Positions 1 through 9,248 are shown, counted from the first letter of the stretch. The stretch: DNA of 64,000 nt from Filimonas lacunae (GCF_002355595.1 NZ_AP017422.1:7072823-7136822); one strand, 5' to 3'. Made by a program: numbers and translations. The notes: generated by a model from the sequence alone, not told the origin.

Positions 1-1
1 C

Positions 2-214
2 GACCAGTTCTATTTACGTTTAGTAAACGCACCGGATGTGGAAAACATGGTAGTTTATGACAACTATGGCCAGTTCCTGTTCTCCAAAGTAATCACCAAT
101 TCCTTAACGCCATTTAACCTGGGCACTTATCCACAGGGTAACTACTACGTTGTGCTATATGGAAAAGGCAAAAGAAAGATCATGACCGAAAAAGTGATCA
201 AATTGAACAGATAG
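2..214 (+). CDS. C-terminal end of a secreted protein with a T9SS-like sorting tail (partial)
   Basis: An open frame enters from the left edge and ends at TAG 212-214, giving the last 70 residues of a protein. They contain a short beta-rich module (VVYDNYGQFLFSK, then LGTYPQGNYYVVLYG, then EKVIKLNR). This follows the usual pattern of type IX secretion C-terminal sorting domains: a strand, a G-rich turn, a G-x-Y-x-V strand and a basic end. T9SS is a Bacteroidota outer-membrane secretion route, so the protein is probably exported to the surface. The catalytic or binding part lies outside the window, so no function can be named. A DUF3244-type tail is an alternative reading of the same pattern. 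Confidence 0.6.
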   Translation, partial: DQFYLRLVNAPDVENMVVYDNYGQFLFSKVITNSLTPFNLGTYPQGNYYVVLYGKGKRKIMTEKVIKLNR

Positions 215-296
215 CACAAAATAGCGTTAAAAACCCTGTAGGCTTTCTGATCATAGCAAGCTTAATAGTATTATTACAGTTTACAAGCATAGCGCA

Positions 297-1133
297 TTGA
301 GACCAAATCATTACTTCAAGCTGGCAGTTATTCACATACTGTTTACCCTCCCTTTATTTGCAGGTGCGCAACAGAAATGGGACATTCAGGGTACAGTGTT
401 CGATTTCTTCAACAAGCAACGTGTAGAAGCAGTAAGCGTGTTTTCTAAATCGGGCAGTGTTGCCATTACCGATAGCCTGGGACGTTATTCTATCCCTGTA
501 CGGTCAGGTGACTCTATCTGGTTCTCTTATCTGAACAAGAACACGATGAAGTTTTCTGTGGATACCATTGTGAATATCTCGTCATTTGACATTGGTTTGC
601 ACATCGATGCCCGCTACTTACCGGAAGTAAGGGTGAGAAACAAGAACTACAAAGAGGATTCTGTGCAAAACCGGAAGGACTATGCTAAAATCTTCAACTT
701 TAAAAAGCCGGGTATTGCCCTCAGCTCCAACCCTCCTTCTACTTATACACCGGGTAGCCTTACTGTGGGACTGGATCTGGACGAGTTTATTAACATGTTC
801 CGTTTCAGAAGGAACAAAAGAATAGAAGCTTTACAGAAGAGATTACTCGAAGAAGAACAGGATAAGTACATTACCCACCGCTTTACGAAGCGTTTTGTAA
901 GACAACTCACCGGGCTGGACAGTACCAACCTCGATGAGTTTATCAACTATTTCAAACCTGATTACGATATTCTGCTTACCATGAACGACATGGAGCTGGG
1001 CTATTACATCCAGCTATGCTATCAGCAATACGTGGAACTGAAAAAACAGGGCTTACCCTTGTACAACAGGAGACTGATGAACAAATTCCGTAAGCCGGAC
1101 GGTAAGGAGCTGGATATTATCCTACCCTATTAA
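297..1133 (+). CDS. Secreted carboxypeptidase-regulatory-like domain protein, function unknown
   Basis: 278 residues. It begins with a convincing signal peptide (hydrophobic core [12 protein letters not shown], then Q). Residues about 28-100 read as a carboxypeptidase regulatory-like (CarboxypepD_reg-like) beta-sandwich: [12 protein letters not shown], then [11 protein letters not shown], then DSIWFSYL. The rest, about 110-278, is charged and partly helical, without a motif I recognise. The start is TTG at 297: no ATG precedes the signal peptide, the frame is closed upstream by TAA 228-230, and the signal sequence begins exactly there. The gene is convergent with nadA and overlaps its end by 12 bp. 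Similar small proteins occur in the envelope of many Bacteroidota, often with surface or polysaccharide machinery, but nothing here fixes a role. Confidence 0.8.
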   Translation: MRPNHYFKLAVIHILFTLPLFAGAQQKWDIQGTVFDFFNKQRVEAVSVFSKSGSVAITDSLGRYSIPVRSGDSIWFSYLNKNTMKFSVDTIVNISSFDIGLHIDARYLPEVRVRNKNYKEDSVQNRKDYAKIFNFKKPGIALSSNPPSTYTPGSLTVGLDLDEFINMFRFRRNKRIEALQKRLLEEEQDKYITHRFTKRFVRQLTGLDSTNLDEFINYFKPDYDILLTMNDMELGYYIQLCYQQYVELKKQGLPLYNRRLMNKFRKPDGKELDIILPY

Positions 1134-2135
1134 GCCAGCTGCCCTGCTGATGTCCAGCATCCTTTCGATCGGGCGAAGGGATGCCAGTCGTAATTTTTCG
1201 TCCATGTGAATTTCCGGCGTTTCGTATTCCATGCACAGGTATAACTTTTCCAGCGTGTTCAATTTCATGTGTGGACAATCGTTGCATGCACATGAATTAT
1301 TCGGTGGTGCAGGAATCAACGTTTTTGTGGGTGCATCCTGTTGCATCTGGTGCAAAATTCCCGTTTCGGTGGCCACGATGTATTCCTGTGCATCATCCTT
1401 CACCACAAACTTCAATAACTGGGTGGTACTGCCTATAAAATCCGAAATTCTCAGAATTGCTTCTTCACACTCCGGGTGAGCCACCAGCTTTGCCTTCGGA
1501 TTGCGCATTTTAAGCTTCATTATCTTCTCCAAACTGAAAATCTCATGAACCATACACGCGCCGTTCCAAAGGACCATATTGCGCCCCGTTTTCCTGTTTA
1601 GGTATCCGCCCAGATTTTTGTCCGGTGCAAAAATGATCGGCTGATCTTCCGGAATGCTCTCAATTATCTTTTCTGCGTTGCCACTTGTGCAGATGATATC
1701 GCTTAAAGCCTTGATTTCAGCACTGCAATTGATGTAAGAAACCACCAGGTGATCGGGATACTTCTCTTTGAACCGTCTGAACAACTCTGCAGGGGCACTG
1801 TCGGCCAGTGAACAACCTGCTTTAAGATCTGGCAGCAACACCTTTTTATTCGGATTTAAAATTTTCGCTGTTTCCGCCATAAAATGCACACCGGCGAAAA
1901 CAATGATGTCCGCATCTGTTTTGGCAGCCTGTTGTGCTAACCCTAAACTATCCCCAATGTAATCCGCCACATCCTGGATATCCGGCTCCTGATAATAGTG
2001 CGCCAGCAGTATTGCGTTTTTTTCTTTTTTCAATCTTTCAATTTCCTGAAACAAATCCAAAGAAGGATTCACGTCAATATCCAGAAAGCCTTTTTCATTC
2101 ACTTTGGATCTTGCTTCAAAAATGTTGATATCCAT
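1122..2135 (-). CDS. nadA: Quinolinate synthase NadA
   Basis: Makes quinolinate from iminoaspartate and dihydroxyacetone phosphate in de novo NAD synthesis; a cytosolic [4Fe-4S] enzyme. With the ATG at 2135 the protein has 337 residues, close to the usual 340-350. Family motifs are clear: [20 protein letters not shown], then [11 protein letters not shown], and the cluster cysteines C108 (KAGCSLAD), C194 (NGACMVHE) and one of C282/C284/C287 ([10 protein letters not shown]). The frame is open 39 bp further to a GTG at 2174, but those codons are not NadA-like, so the ATG is preferred. No nadB or nadC is adjacent, but pnuC and nadR at 17.4-18.6 kb serve NAD salvage. It reads away from the DnaA-box-rich gap at 2136-2633. 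Confidence 0.96.
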   Translation of the reverse strand: MDINIFEARSKVNEKGFLDIDVNPSLDLFQEIERLKKEKNAILLAHYYQEPDIQDVADYIGDSLGLAQQAAKTDADIIVFAGVHFMAETAKILNPNKKVLLPDLKAGCSLADSAPAELFRRFKEKYPDHLVVSYINCSAEIKALSDIICTSGNAEKIIESIPEDQPIIFAPDKNLGGYLNRKTGRNMVLWNGACMVHEIFSLEKIMKLKMRNPKAKLVAHPECEEAILRISDFIGSTTQLLKFVVKDDAQEYIVATETGILHQMQQDAPTKTLIPAPPNNSCACNDCPHMKLNTLEKLYLCMEYETPEIHMDEKLRLASLRPIERMLDISRAAGLIG

Positions 2136-2507
2136 TGTAATATTCTTTATTAATACATTATTTAAATAACCCACTACTACTATTACGGGTGTGTATATCG
2201 GGAAAACTTACTTATCCCCAGCTAACAAAGTTAATTATAGTGACGGTATCCACCACTATCCACAATTAAATCACATTGAATAAGTTAGATACAGTAAGGA
2301 TTTGACGCCATTTTACACAATGGTGGAAAACAGAATCGACAGAAATGCACATCACCTAATTCACACGAAATGCACTGTTAATTAACTGCGTGTAAAAAGT
2401 GCGGATTTAGTGGACATTCCCGGAAAGTGGAAAAGCGGCCCGAGTTGTTCTACTCCCGTCCACAACCCGGAATGTCGAAAACCGGGTTTTTCCACAGGAA
2501 ATGGTGG

Positions 2508-2531
2508 TTATCCCCAAAAAGCTGGGGATAA
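2508..2531. repeat. Inverted repeat TTATCCCCA / TGGGGATAA
   Basis: Perfect 9-bp inverted repeat (2508-2516 and 2523-2531) with a 6-nt spacer. A third copy of the half-site is at 2212-2220. Each half differs from the DnaA consensus TTATCCACA at one position. It could bind DnaA as a pair of opposed boxes, or another dimeric regulator. Confidence 0.6.
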
Positions 2532-2595
2532 GCCCATAATTGACTAAAATTTACTATTTCTCACTTTTGATTTCTTAATTCACTCCGGTTTCCTA

Positions 2596-2603
2596 TATTT
2601 TTG
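2596..2603 (+). promoter_or_regulatory. Promoter -7 element of the ppiD-like gene
   Basis: TATTTTTG matches the Bacteroidota -7 consensus TAnnTTTG and lies 30 nt before the ATG at 2634. I see no well-spaced -33 TTG. Confidence 0.5.
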
Positions 2604-2633
2604 CCAACATTATTTGTAAACCTTTAATAGAGT

Positions 2634-4739
2634 ATGTCAGTTATTCAACGAATTCGTGACAAGGCAGCGTGGATAATATTTGGTGCGATTGCTTTGGCAT
2701 TGATAGCTTTTATTGTACAGGACGCTTCTTTTCGTCGTGGCAGTTTATTTAGTAACAGTACTACTGTTGGTAAAGTAAACGGCGAAAGCATAGATAAAAA
2801 GGAATTTGATGCTAAGGTGGATTTAGTGCAGCAAATGCAAGGCGCTCAAAATTCACAGCGTAACCAGTTAACTGCTAGCGTGTGGAATTTTATGGTGGAA
2901 CAAACCATTTTGCATCAGCAGCTGGATAAACTGGGAATTGTTGTTCCGGGTAAAGAATTAAGTGACATATTATTTGATCCTACTTCTTCTCCTTTCGCGA
3001 GAGAATTTACCGATCCACAAACTGGTGTGTTTGATGTGGAAAAAGCTAAACAGGCTTTTGCTCAATTAAAGAAAAGCAGAAACGCTGAGCAGCTGAATAT
3101 GATTATGCAGGCTTATGTGCAGCCAGCTGTTGACAGAGCCCTGATGCAAAAGTACCAGGCCCTGATTACCCAGGCTGTTTACATTCCAAAATGGATGGCT
3201 GAAAAAACAAACGCTGACAATAGTGCTATTGCTAATATATCATATGTATATGTGCCCTACTCTACTGTAACTGACAGTACTGTAAAAGTAAGTGACGACG
3301 AAATCGCAGCTTATGTAAGCAAGCACCCAAATGAATTTAAGCAGGAAGAAGAAACAAGGTCTATATCTTATGTAACCTTCGACGCTTCTGCCAACGGCAG
3401 TGATACTGCTGCTGCGTTGAACCTGATCAACGAACTGAAACCAGAATTTGCTACCACTTCTGACGCAAAATCATTTTTAGGAACAAAAGGAACAGAAAAC
3501 CCGTATTACGATGGTTATGTTACCCGCGCTAATATGAAAATGCCAAATGCTGATAGCATTATGAGCCTGGCAGATGGTCAGACTTTCGGCCCTTACCTGG
3601 ACGGAAGCAATTTCACCGTAGCTAAAATGGTTGGCCGTCGTGAAATGCCTGATTCTGTAAAAGTTCGCCACATCTTAATTAAAGAAGGTGAGCAAGGTCA
3701 GTTGACTTTACCCGACAGCGTTGCAAAAGCACGTATCGACAGTATTGAAGCTGCTGTTAAAGGTGGCGCCAGCTTTGAAGCACTTGTTCAGAAATATTCT
3801 GATGATCCGGGAAGCAAAGCTACCAATGGTGAATATGAATTTGCTTCTACCCAGTTCGCTGGTTTAAGCAAAGAATTTGCTGAGGTTGCTTTCTATGGTA
3901 ACGTTGGTGATAAAAAAGTAGTGAAAGTGGAAAACGGCGCTTATGCTGGTTACCATTATATAGAGGTGTTGTCACAAAAAAATAAGCAGATTGCTTATAA
4001 AGTGGCTTACCTGGCAAAACCAATTTCTGCCAGCTCAGAAACAATTGGTACTGCAAGTACTGCTGCTATGCAATTTGCATCTGCCAGCAAATCAAAAGCT
4101 CAGTTTGACGAAGCTGCTAATAAAGCAAACAAATTCCCTTCTCCTTCTCCTGACATTAAAGAGAACGATTTCTCTATTATGGGTCTGGGCGAAAACAGGC
4201 AGTTTGTAAAATGGATTTTCGAAAATAAAGTGGGTGACGTTTCAGATCCTACTGAAATTGGCGATAAATATGTTGTTGCTATTATTACTGGTGTGAATAA
4301 AGCAGGTACTCTTTCTGCCCGTGCTGCAAGGCCAATGGTAGAAGGTATTCTGAAAAACGAGAAAAAAGCACAACAGATTCTGGCTAAGTTTACCGGCAAC
4401 AGCCTGGAAGCTTACGCACAAAGCACTGGTACTGCCGTTCAACGTGCAGACAGTCTTTCTTTCCAATCGCCATTTATCCCGGCGGTGGGTAGCGAGCCTA
4501 AAGTGGTAGGTGCTGCTTTCAACAAAGATGTACAGGGTAAAGTTTCTGCAGCTATTGCAGGTAACACCGGTGTATTTGCTGTTAAAGGCGAAGGCGTTTC
4601 TGCAAAACCATCTTTCGGTGGTGCTGATGGTCAGCGTACTGCGCTGGAAAACAGCATGCGTTCACAAATCGGTTACCGTGCATTGGACGCTTTAAGAAAG
4701 GCTGCTGTTATAAAAGACAACAGGTCTACTTTTTATTAA
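2634..4739 (+). CDS. Membrane-anchored peptidyl-prolyl isomerase (PpiD/SurA-like foldase)
   Basis: 701 residues. A short cytosolic N-terminus is followed by one membrane anchor (residues about 12-30, WIIFGAIALALIAFIVQ) and a large periplasmic part. Residues about 37-220 form a SurA-N-like chaperone domain. A parvulin-type PPIC rotamase domain sits at about 340-450 (VKVRHILIKEGEQG, then FEALVQKYSDDPGSKATNGE). The rest looks like a second, degenerate parvulin-like segment. This is the PpiD arrangement: a periplasmic folding helper for newly exported envelope proteins. The gene stands alone between the DnaA-box-rich gap and a terminator, with a -7 element 30 nt before its ATG. The isomerase fold is clear; substrates are unknown. 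Confidence 0.92.
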   Translation: MSVIQRIRDKAAWIIFGAIALALIAFIVQDASFRRGSLFSNSTTVGKVNGESIDKKEFDAKVDLVQQMQGAQNSQRNQLTASVWNFMVEQTILHQQLDKLGIVVPGKELSDILFDPTSSPFAREFTDPQTGVFDVEKAKQAFAQLKKSRNAEQLNMIMQAYVQPAVDRALMQKYQALITQAVYIPKWMAEKTNADNSAIANISYVYVPYSTVTDSTVKVSDDEIAAYVSKHPNEFKQEEETRSISYVTFDASANGSDTAAALNLINELKPEFATTSDAKSFLGTKGTENPYYDGYVTRANMKMPNADSIMSLADGQTFGPYLDGSNFTVAKMVGRREMPDSVKVRHILIKEGEQGQLTLPDSVAKARIDSIEAAVKGGASFEALVQKYSDDPGSKATNGEYEFASTQFAGLSKEFAEVAFYGNVGDKKVVKVENGAYAGYHYIEVLSQKNKQIAYKVAYLAKPISASSETIGTASTAAMQFASASKSKAQFDEAANKANKFPSPSPDIKENDFSIMGLGENRQFVKWIFENKVGDVSDPTEIGDKYVVAIITGVNKAGTLSARAARPMVEGILKNEKKAQQILAKFTGNSLEAYAQSTGTAVQRADSLSFQSPFIPAVGSEPKVVGAAFNKDVQGKVSAAIAGNTGVFAVKGEGVSAKPSFGGADGQRTALENSMRSQIGYRALDALRKAAVIKDNRSTFY

Positions 4740-4751
4740 AATTTTTTCGCC

Positions 4752-4820
4752 GGCCCTTCGGGCCTGTTTATAAATTTTTAATAGACCAGCTTCTGTTATG
4801 GGAGCTGGTCTATTATTTTA
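4752..4820 (+). terminator. Two hairpins after the ppiD-like gene
   Basis: First a GGCCC-TTC-GGGCC hairpin (4752-4764). Then a strong 12-bp stem: AATAGACCAGCT (4780-4791) pairs with AGCTGGTCTATT (4803-4814), followed by ATTTTATAT. The second is a good intrinsic terminator. Confidence 0.75.
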
Positions 4821-4853
4821 TATAGTGGCAAGTAATTTTCGGATTGCGGAAAA

Positions 4854-4887
4854 TTGGCTGTGCAACACAGAATGTTGATTAATTTTG
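4854..4887 (+). promoter_or_regulatory. Promoter of the DUF2480 gene
   Basis: TTGG at 4854-4857 and TAATTTTG at 4880-4887 (exact TAnnTTTG) are 22 nt apart, fitting a Bacteroidota -33/-7 promoter. Transcription would start near 4893. That rules out the longer in-frame starts at 4854 and 4872 and supports the ATG at 4905. Confidence 0.65.
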
Positions 4888-4904
4888 TGGATAAAGGAAA
4901 GGTT

Positions 4905-5411
4905 ATGCAGGAAACTATTGTAAACAAGGTTGCGGAGAGTGGTTTATTAACACTGGATCTGGAAGAATTCTATCCAAAAGGTGATATTGTGATGTTTGAT
5001 TTGAAGGATTACCTGTTTATGGGCCTGATTCTGAAAGAAAAAGATTTCAGAGCAGCATTGCTGGGGCTGGATTGGGAAACTTTCCGGGATAAATATGTAG
5101 CTGTAACCTGTACCGCTGATGCTATTATACCACTTTGGGCCTATATGCTGGTGGCCAGTTATTTACAGCCAATTGCAAAAGATGTGGTAGCCGGCGATGA
5201 AAAGACACTTATTAACACCTTGTTTGTGAAAAACCTGGCTTCACTGAAAGGAGAAGAATACCTGGATAAACGTGTGGTGGTAAAAGGATGTGGAGAACTG
5301 CCTATTCCTGAAACGGCTTATCTGGAAGTTACCAACAAACTAAGGCCTTTTGCCAAAAGCATTATGTACGGCGAACCTTGCAGCACCGTGCCTGTGTATA
5401 AGAAAAAATAG
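4905..5411 (+). CDS. DUF2480 family protein
   Basis: 168 residues from the ATG at 4905, which follows a purine-rich AAAGGAAAGG and lies just downstream of a recognisable promoter. Conserved stretches I associate with DUF2480, a Bacteroidota family of unknown function, are VNKVAESGLLTLDLEEFYP, LILKEKDFR, CTADAIIPLWAYML, VVKGCGELPIPETAYLEVT and KSIMYGEPCSTVPVYKKK. No signal peptide or membrane segment, so it is probably cytosolic. Three conserved cysteines (in VTCTAD, VKGCGE and GEPCST) stand near hydrophobic motifs and hint at metal or thiol chemistry, but that is inference. It is monocistronic and convergent with corA. Confidence 0.88.
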   Translation: MQETIVNKVAESGLLTLDLEEFYPKGDIVMFDLKDYLFMGLILKEKDFRAALLGLDWETFRDKYVAVTCTADAIIPLWAYMLVASYLQPIAKDVVAGDEKTLINTLFVKNLASLKGEEYLDKRVVVKGCGELPIPETAYLEVTNKLRPFAKSIMYGEPCSTVPVYKKK

Positions 5412-5442
5412 TGGCGATCGCCCGGCAGAATTTGAATCAACG

Positions 5443-5468
5443 CCCAATGAGGGATATTCCCCATTGGG
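5443..5468. other. Stem-loop between convergent DUF2480 gene and corA
   Basis: CCCAATG (5443-5449) pairs with CATTGGG (5462-5468), with an inner GGG/CCC pairing and an ATATT loop. There is no U-tract on the plus side. It probably acts as a bidirectional 3' end structure. Confidence 0.4.
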
Positions 5469-5486
5469 ATGTGGATAACCGGGCTA

Positions 5487-6575
5487 TTAAAACCAACCGC
5501 GTTTTCTAAAAATGCGGATCATCCATAAAGGAATAAACAACATGAGTGATACGGCTATCAAAAAGCCGTATTTATTATGTATAGCGGGAATGCTGTCGAA
5601 ATTCATTCCAAAGATTCCCCCTATTACGGTGGCTGGCGCCATCAGGCAGGTAACAATAGCCATCACTTTCATTACTTCGTTCAACCGCATGTTGGCTTTG
5701 TTCAAATACAAGTCCTGCATGCTGGTCATCATATCACGGTAGTTTTCCACAAGGTCGGTGGCTTGTACAATGTGATCGTATACGTCTTTGAAATATTTGG
5801 TGGTTTTTTCTTCCAGCAAATCATTATCACTGCGGATAAATCCGTTTACCAGTTCTCTTACAGGTGATACGTTCCTTTTTAACACGATCAATTCTTTACG
5901 CATGCTGTTGATGCGGGCGAGCGAACGGGCATTACCAAAGCGGATGATTTCCTCTTCAATAAATTCAATCTGCTCGCTTAGCTTTTCCATTACCACAAAA
6001 TAGTGGTCTACAATCATGTCAATCAATGAATAACAGAGATAATCCGCGCCGGTTTGCCTTAGCTTACTGCCAGTTACCCGCAGTTTTGAGCGTAATGAAT
6101 CAAAAACATCGCGATCAGCATCGTCCTGGAAGCTGATAACAAAGTTTTTACCCAAGGCTATACTAATCTGTTCTGTTTCTACCGCTGCATCTTTATTGGT
6201 ATATAGCATATTCAGCAGGCAAAACATAACATCATCCACTTCATCCATTTTAGGCCGTTGGCCTACACTCAATATATCTTCACTTAGCAGAAAGTGAATT
6301 TTAAACTGCTGACACACTTTTTCCACATCTTCTTTACGCAGGCCATCTATGTTTATCCACGTAATATTAGATGTGTTGGAAAAAGGAAAGCAATCCTCCA
6401 CCTTAGTGAAATGCTTTTCTGTGAACTCGGTAGCGTTATAGCTGAACAAATGAATTTTTACATTGGTCGCTTCTTCCCTTACTGGTGTAATAGTGGGGTT
6501 AACGCCAAAAATTTCCTTGGTACGTTTGGTGTTAAACACCGGGAATATCATTTGAAGGTATTTGGTAGCTACCAT
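5487..6575 (-). CDS. corA: CorA family magnesium/cobalt transporter
   Basis: 362 residues, close to the Thermotoga CorA length. A long acidic N-terminal cytosolic domain of alternating beta strands and long helices runs to about residue 295. Two C-terminal membrane helices follow, with the diagnostic GMN motif between them (IGGIFGMNFDSIP), and the protein ends in a basic RIFRKRGWF tail. CorA pentamers carry Mg2+ (and Co2+ or Ni2+) into the cell. The ATG at 6575 lies 17 nt after the stop of the upstream antiporter gene on the same strand, so the two are probably co-transcribed as an ion-homeostasis pair. Confidence 0.95.
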   Translation of the reverse strand: MVATKYLQMIFPVFNTKRTKEIFGVNPTITPVREEATNVKIHLFSYNATEFTEKHFTKVEDCFPFSNTSNITWINIDGLRKEDVEKVCQQFKIHFLLSEDILSVGQRPKMDEVDDVMFCLLNMLYTNKDAAVETEQISIALGKNFVISFQDDADRDVFDSLRSKLRVTGSKLRQTGADYLCYSLIDMIVDHYFVVMEKLSEQIEFIEEEIIRFGNARSLARINSMRKELIVLKRNVSPVRELVNGFIRSDNDLLEEKTTKYFKDVYDHIVQATDLVENYRDMMTSMQDLYLNKANMRLNEVMKVMAIVTCLMAPATVIGGIFGMNFDSIPAIHNKYGFLIAVSLMLFIPLWMIRIFRKRGWF

Positions 6576-6592
6576 AGTTATTAGTTAAAACG

Positions 6593-8182
6593 TCATTTAC
6601 GTAAACGTGCTTCTTCTAAATCCAGTTCTCTTTCTTTGCGGCGTAATAACTCATCTGAGTATTTGGCTTCTGTTCGCATTTTTTTCAACTCATCGCGTTG
6701 CACATGCACCAGTTGTAATAGAAATTTCCGGTAGGCAGGTATAAAACCAAACATCTTTTCTTTGGCTTCTGCCTCCAGTTTTTTGTCTGCCGACTCTGCC
6801 AGACGGCTGTATCTGGCACGCATCTGAGCAAATGCTTCAATATTATTCACTTCTTCTGTATACTCAGCATCTATAAAACCCAGTGCTGCATTAGATATCT
6901 GGTATTGTATGCCCAATTCCTGCTCTTGTTCGTTGTCTTCTGCTTTGATATTTAATAAACGTATAACAAATGGAAGCGTTAAGCCTTGTAACACCAATGT
7001 AAACAGGATTACCACAAAAGTGATGAACAATATCAGGTCACGATGTGGAAAACCGCTGCCATCTGTTAACGTTAAAGGAATAGATAAGGCAGATGCCAAA
7101 GATACTACACCCCGCATACCGCTCCATGCAACAATGAATACCTGTTTCCATCCCGGTTTGGTTTCACGCTGACGAATTTTTTTGCTCAACAGGCGCGGAA
7201 TGTAAGCTCCGGGGAAAACCCACAAAATGCGAATGAAGATGGTAACCAGGCTGATGATAACGGAGTAGCCAATCACTTCCGGTAAATAATAACTGCCTAT
7301 ACCCTTTACTATATCTGGCAATTGTAATCCAATTAATATAAATACCACACCGTTTAATAAAAACACCAACGTATCCCAAACACTTTGTACCTGTAAACGG
7401 GAATTGTAACTATATATGTCCTGTGAACGGAAAGAAAGAAACAATCCACCACTTACCACAGATAGTACACCCGATGTTTCAAAATGTTCTGCAATTAAAT
7501 ACATCAGGTAAGGTGATATTAAAGATATGGCGGTGTCTACACTGGGTGTGGTGGGTAAAAAGCGATGAACCGCATATACAATGTGAGCTATTGCCAGGCC
7601 CACTAAAATACCACCACCGGAAACCAGCAGAAAATCTGTTTCTGCTTTCCATAATGTAAAAGTGCCGGTGAAAACCGTAGCCAGTGCAAAACGGAACACA
7701 ATCAAACTCGATGCATCGTTCACCAGGCTCTCTCCTTCCAGTATGGTAACAATTCTTTTTGGTATACGAATGCCTTGCAGCACAGAAGTAGCAGCCACTG
7801 CATCAGGGGGCGAGATAATGCCACCTAATAAAAAACCAAAAGCCAGTGAAAAATCAGGTATGATGGCATTGGATACAAAAGCGACACCCGTGGCAGTAAA
7901 AATTACCAGCCCTAACGCCAGCATACTAATAGGCCATCGGTTGTTCCAAAAGTCTTTCCATGAGGTGTGCCAGGCGGCAGAATATAACAAGGGTGGTAAA
8001 AAAATGATAAAAACTATATCAGGACTTAAGTTAATACGGGGCATTGCCGGAATAAGACTAATGCCTAAACCTGCAATTACTAAGATAATAGGATACGAGA
8101 TACGCAACTTTTCGCTCAGCAACGACAACATAGAAGTACCAAACAGTAGCGAAATAATGAGAACAAGTTGACTTTCAAACAT
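6593..8182 (-). CDS. CPA1 family Na+/H+ antiporter
   Basis: 529 residues with about 12 membrane helices up to residue about 420, then a charged cytosolic tail rich in coiled-coil-like segments (EAEAKEKMFG, RRKERELDLEEARLRK). CPA1 signatures are present: FLPPLLYSAAWHTSWKDF, and GGIISPPDAVAATSVL with the ion-binding PDA, then EGESLVNDASSLIVFR with the conserved ND. These antiporters exchange cytosolic Na+ (or K+) for protons and control pH and salt. The gene leads a two-gene unit with corA and is divergent from the OmpA-family gene across 96 bp. Ion selectivity cannot be read from sequence alone. Confidence 0.93.
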   Translation of the reverse strand: MFESQLVLIISLLFGTSMLSLLSEKLRISYPIILVIAGLGISLIPAMPRINLSPDIVFIIFLPPLLYSAAWHTSWKDFWNNRWPISMLALGLVIFTATGVAFVSNAIIPDFSLAFGFLLGGIISPPDAVAATSVLQGIRIPKRIVTILEGESLVNDASSLIVFRFALATVFTGTFTLWKAETDFLLVSGGGILVGLAIAHIVYAVHRFLPTTPSVDTAISLISPYLMYLIAEHFETSGVLSVVSGGLFLSFRSQDIYSYNSRLQVQSVWDTLVFLLNGVVFILIGLQLPDIVKGIGSYYLPEVIGYSVIISLVTIFIRILWVFPGAYIPRLLSKKIRQRETKPGWKQVFIVAWSGMRGVVSLASALSIPLTLTDGSGFPHRDLILFITFVVILFTLVLQGLTLPFVIRLLNIKAEDNEQEQELGIQYQISNAALGFIDAEYTEEVNNIEAFAQMRARYSRLAESADKKLEAEAKEKMFGFIPAYRKFLLQLVHVQRDELKKMRTEAKYSDELLRRKERELDLEEARLRK

Positions 8183-8278
8183 ATCTTAAAATTAAGCAAT
8201 CAGTATTAGAATGTAACCGTATCAGAAATTTTTGGCGCGGTTTTCGGATTAGCTAGTTAACCTAAAATCTAAGACATT

Positions 8279-9193
8279 ATGAAAAAACAAGTTTTGGTAA
8301 TGGCTGCGGTGTCTTCTACACTGCTATTTGCCTGTGTTAGTCCTAAGAAATTAAGAGAAGCCGAGTCTCGCTACACACAGCTCAACGGAGCCTATCTTGA
8401 GTTACAAGGAAAATTAAGAACCTGTGAACAAAATGCTAAAGATTCTGCTGACGCCTATAATAGAAGAAAAACAGCCTACGAATACAGACTGAACAATGCC
8501 ACCGAACAGGTTGACTTTTTAAAACAAAACAACAACCAGGTGTTGAACCAGTTAAAAGACCTTTCTGTGATATCCGGCTCACAAGCAGAAAGCATTAAGA
8601 AATCGCTGGAAAACATCGGTATGAAAGATGCCTATATCAAAGACCTGCAAAGCGCTATTGCTAAAAAGGATTCTTTGAACATGGCACTGGTAATGAATTT
8701 GAAAGGTGCTATTGGTAACCTGGATGATAAGGATATCAACATTAAGGTGGATAAAGGGGTAGTATATATTGATATTTCTGATAAACTCCTTTTCAAAAGC
8801 GGAAGCTACGATATTACCGACCGTGCTAAAGAGGTGTTAGGTAAAGTAGCCACAGTATTGAACAACCAGCCTAACATTGAATTTATGGTAGAAGGCCATA
8901 CAGACAATGTGAAGTTTGCCCGCGGTATATTGCAGGACAACTGGGATTTGAGCGTGAAACGTGCTACATCTGTGGTACGCGTATTACAGGATCAATATAA
9001 TATTCCACCAGCACGTATGACTGCAGCTGGTAGAAGTGAATATGTGCCTGTTGCCGATAACAACACTGCAGAAGGTAAAGCTGCTAACAGGCGTACAAGA
9101 ATTGTGATTTTACCACAGCTGGATCAGTTCTTTAAATTATTGGAAAATCCACAACAAGGTGGTGGTCAGCCAGTACCTGCTCCGGCACGTTAA
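8279..9193 (+). CDS. OmpA family outer-membrane lipoprotein
   Basis: 304 residues. The N-terminus is a lipoprotein signal with lipobox LLFAC, cysteine at residue 19. Residues about 25-135 are a heptad-rich coiled-coil stretch. An OmpA/MotB-like peptidoglycan-binding domain follows (about 170-285), with VEGHTDNVKFARG, then NWDLSVKRATSVVRVL and AAGRSEYVPVADN, ending NRRTRIVI. Such proteins tie the outer membrane to peptidoglycan. The C-terminus is proline- and glutamine-rich. The gene is followed by a strong terminator, so it is a single-gene unit. Confidence 0.93.
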   Translation: MKKQVLVMAAVSSTLLFACVSPKKLREAESRYTQLNGAYLELQGKLRTCEQNAKDSADAYNRRKTAYEYRLNNATEQVDFLKQNNNQVLNQLKDLSVISGSQAESIKKSLENIGMKDAYIKDLQSAIAKKDSLNMALVMNLKGAIGNLDDKDINIKVDKGVVYIDISDKLLFKSGSYDITDRAKEVLGKVATVLNNQPNIEFMVEGHTDNVKFARGILQDNWDLSVKRATSVVRVLQDQYNIPPARMTAAGRSEYVPVADNNTAEGKAANRRTRIVILPQLDQFFKLLENPQQGGGQPVPAPAR

Positions 9194-9211
9194 TATAAAT
9201 AGATCATGTTT

Positions 9212-9248
9212 AAAAGCCGGTTCATCCAAAGGGTGACCCGGCTTTTTC
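9212..9248 (+). terminator. Intrinsic terminator after the OmpA-family gene
   Basis: AAAAGCCGG (9212-9220) pairs with CCGGCTTTT (9238-9246), and the T run follows directly. A short inner pairing GGGT/ACCC extends it. Confidence 0.8.

Larger units (their letters stand above)
2136..2633. other. Gene-free stretch with DnaA-box-like cluster; candidate replication origin or DnaA-regulated region
   Basis: This is the longest non-coding stretch in the window. Matches to TTWTNCACA lie at 2311-2319 (TTTTACACA) and 2488-2496 (TTTTCCACA). One-mismatch boxes are CTATCCACA at 2256-2264, and on the minus strand TTTTACACG (2389-2397) and TTTTCCACT (2426-2434). TTATCCCCA occurs at 2212-2220 and 2508-2516, and inverted at 2523-2531. 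Further symmetry: AACCCGG 2464-2470 with CCGGGTT 2482-2488, and the direct repeat GAAATGCAC at 2342 and 2367. An AT-rich run at about 2537-2582 could be an unwinding element. It lies between divergent genes. dnaA is not in the window, so oriC remains a hypothesis; an ordinary divergent regulatory region is the alternative. Confidence 0.4.

Noticed and set aside
7662-8171. 169-codon plus-strand frame antisense to the CPA1 antiporter
   Set aside because: No motif or signal peptide; it mirrors the well-conserved antiporter coding sequence, so it is a shadow.
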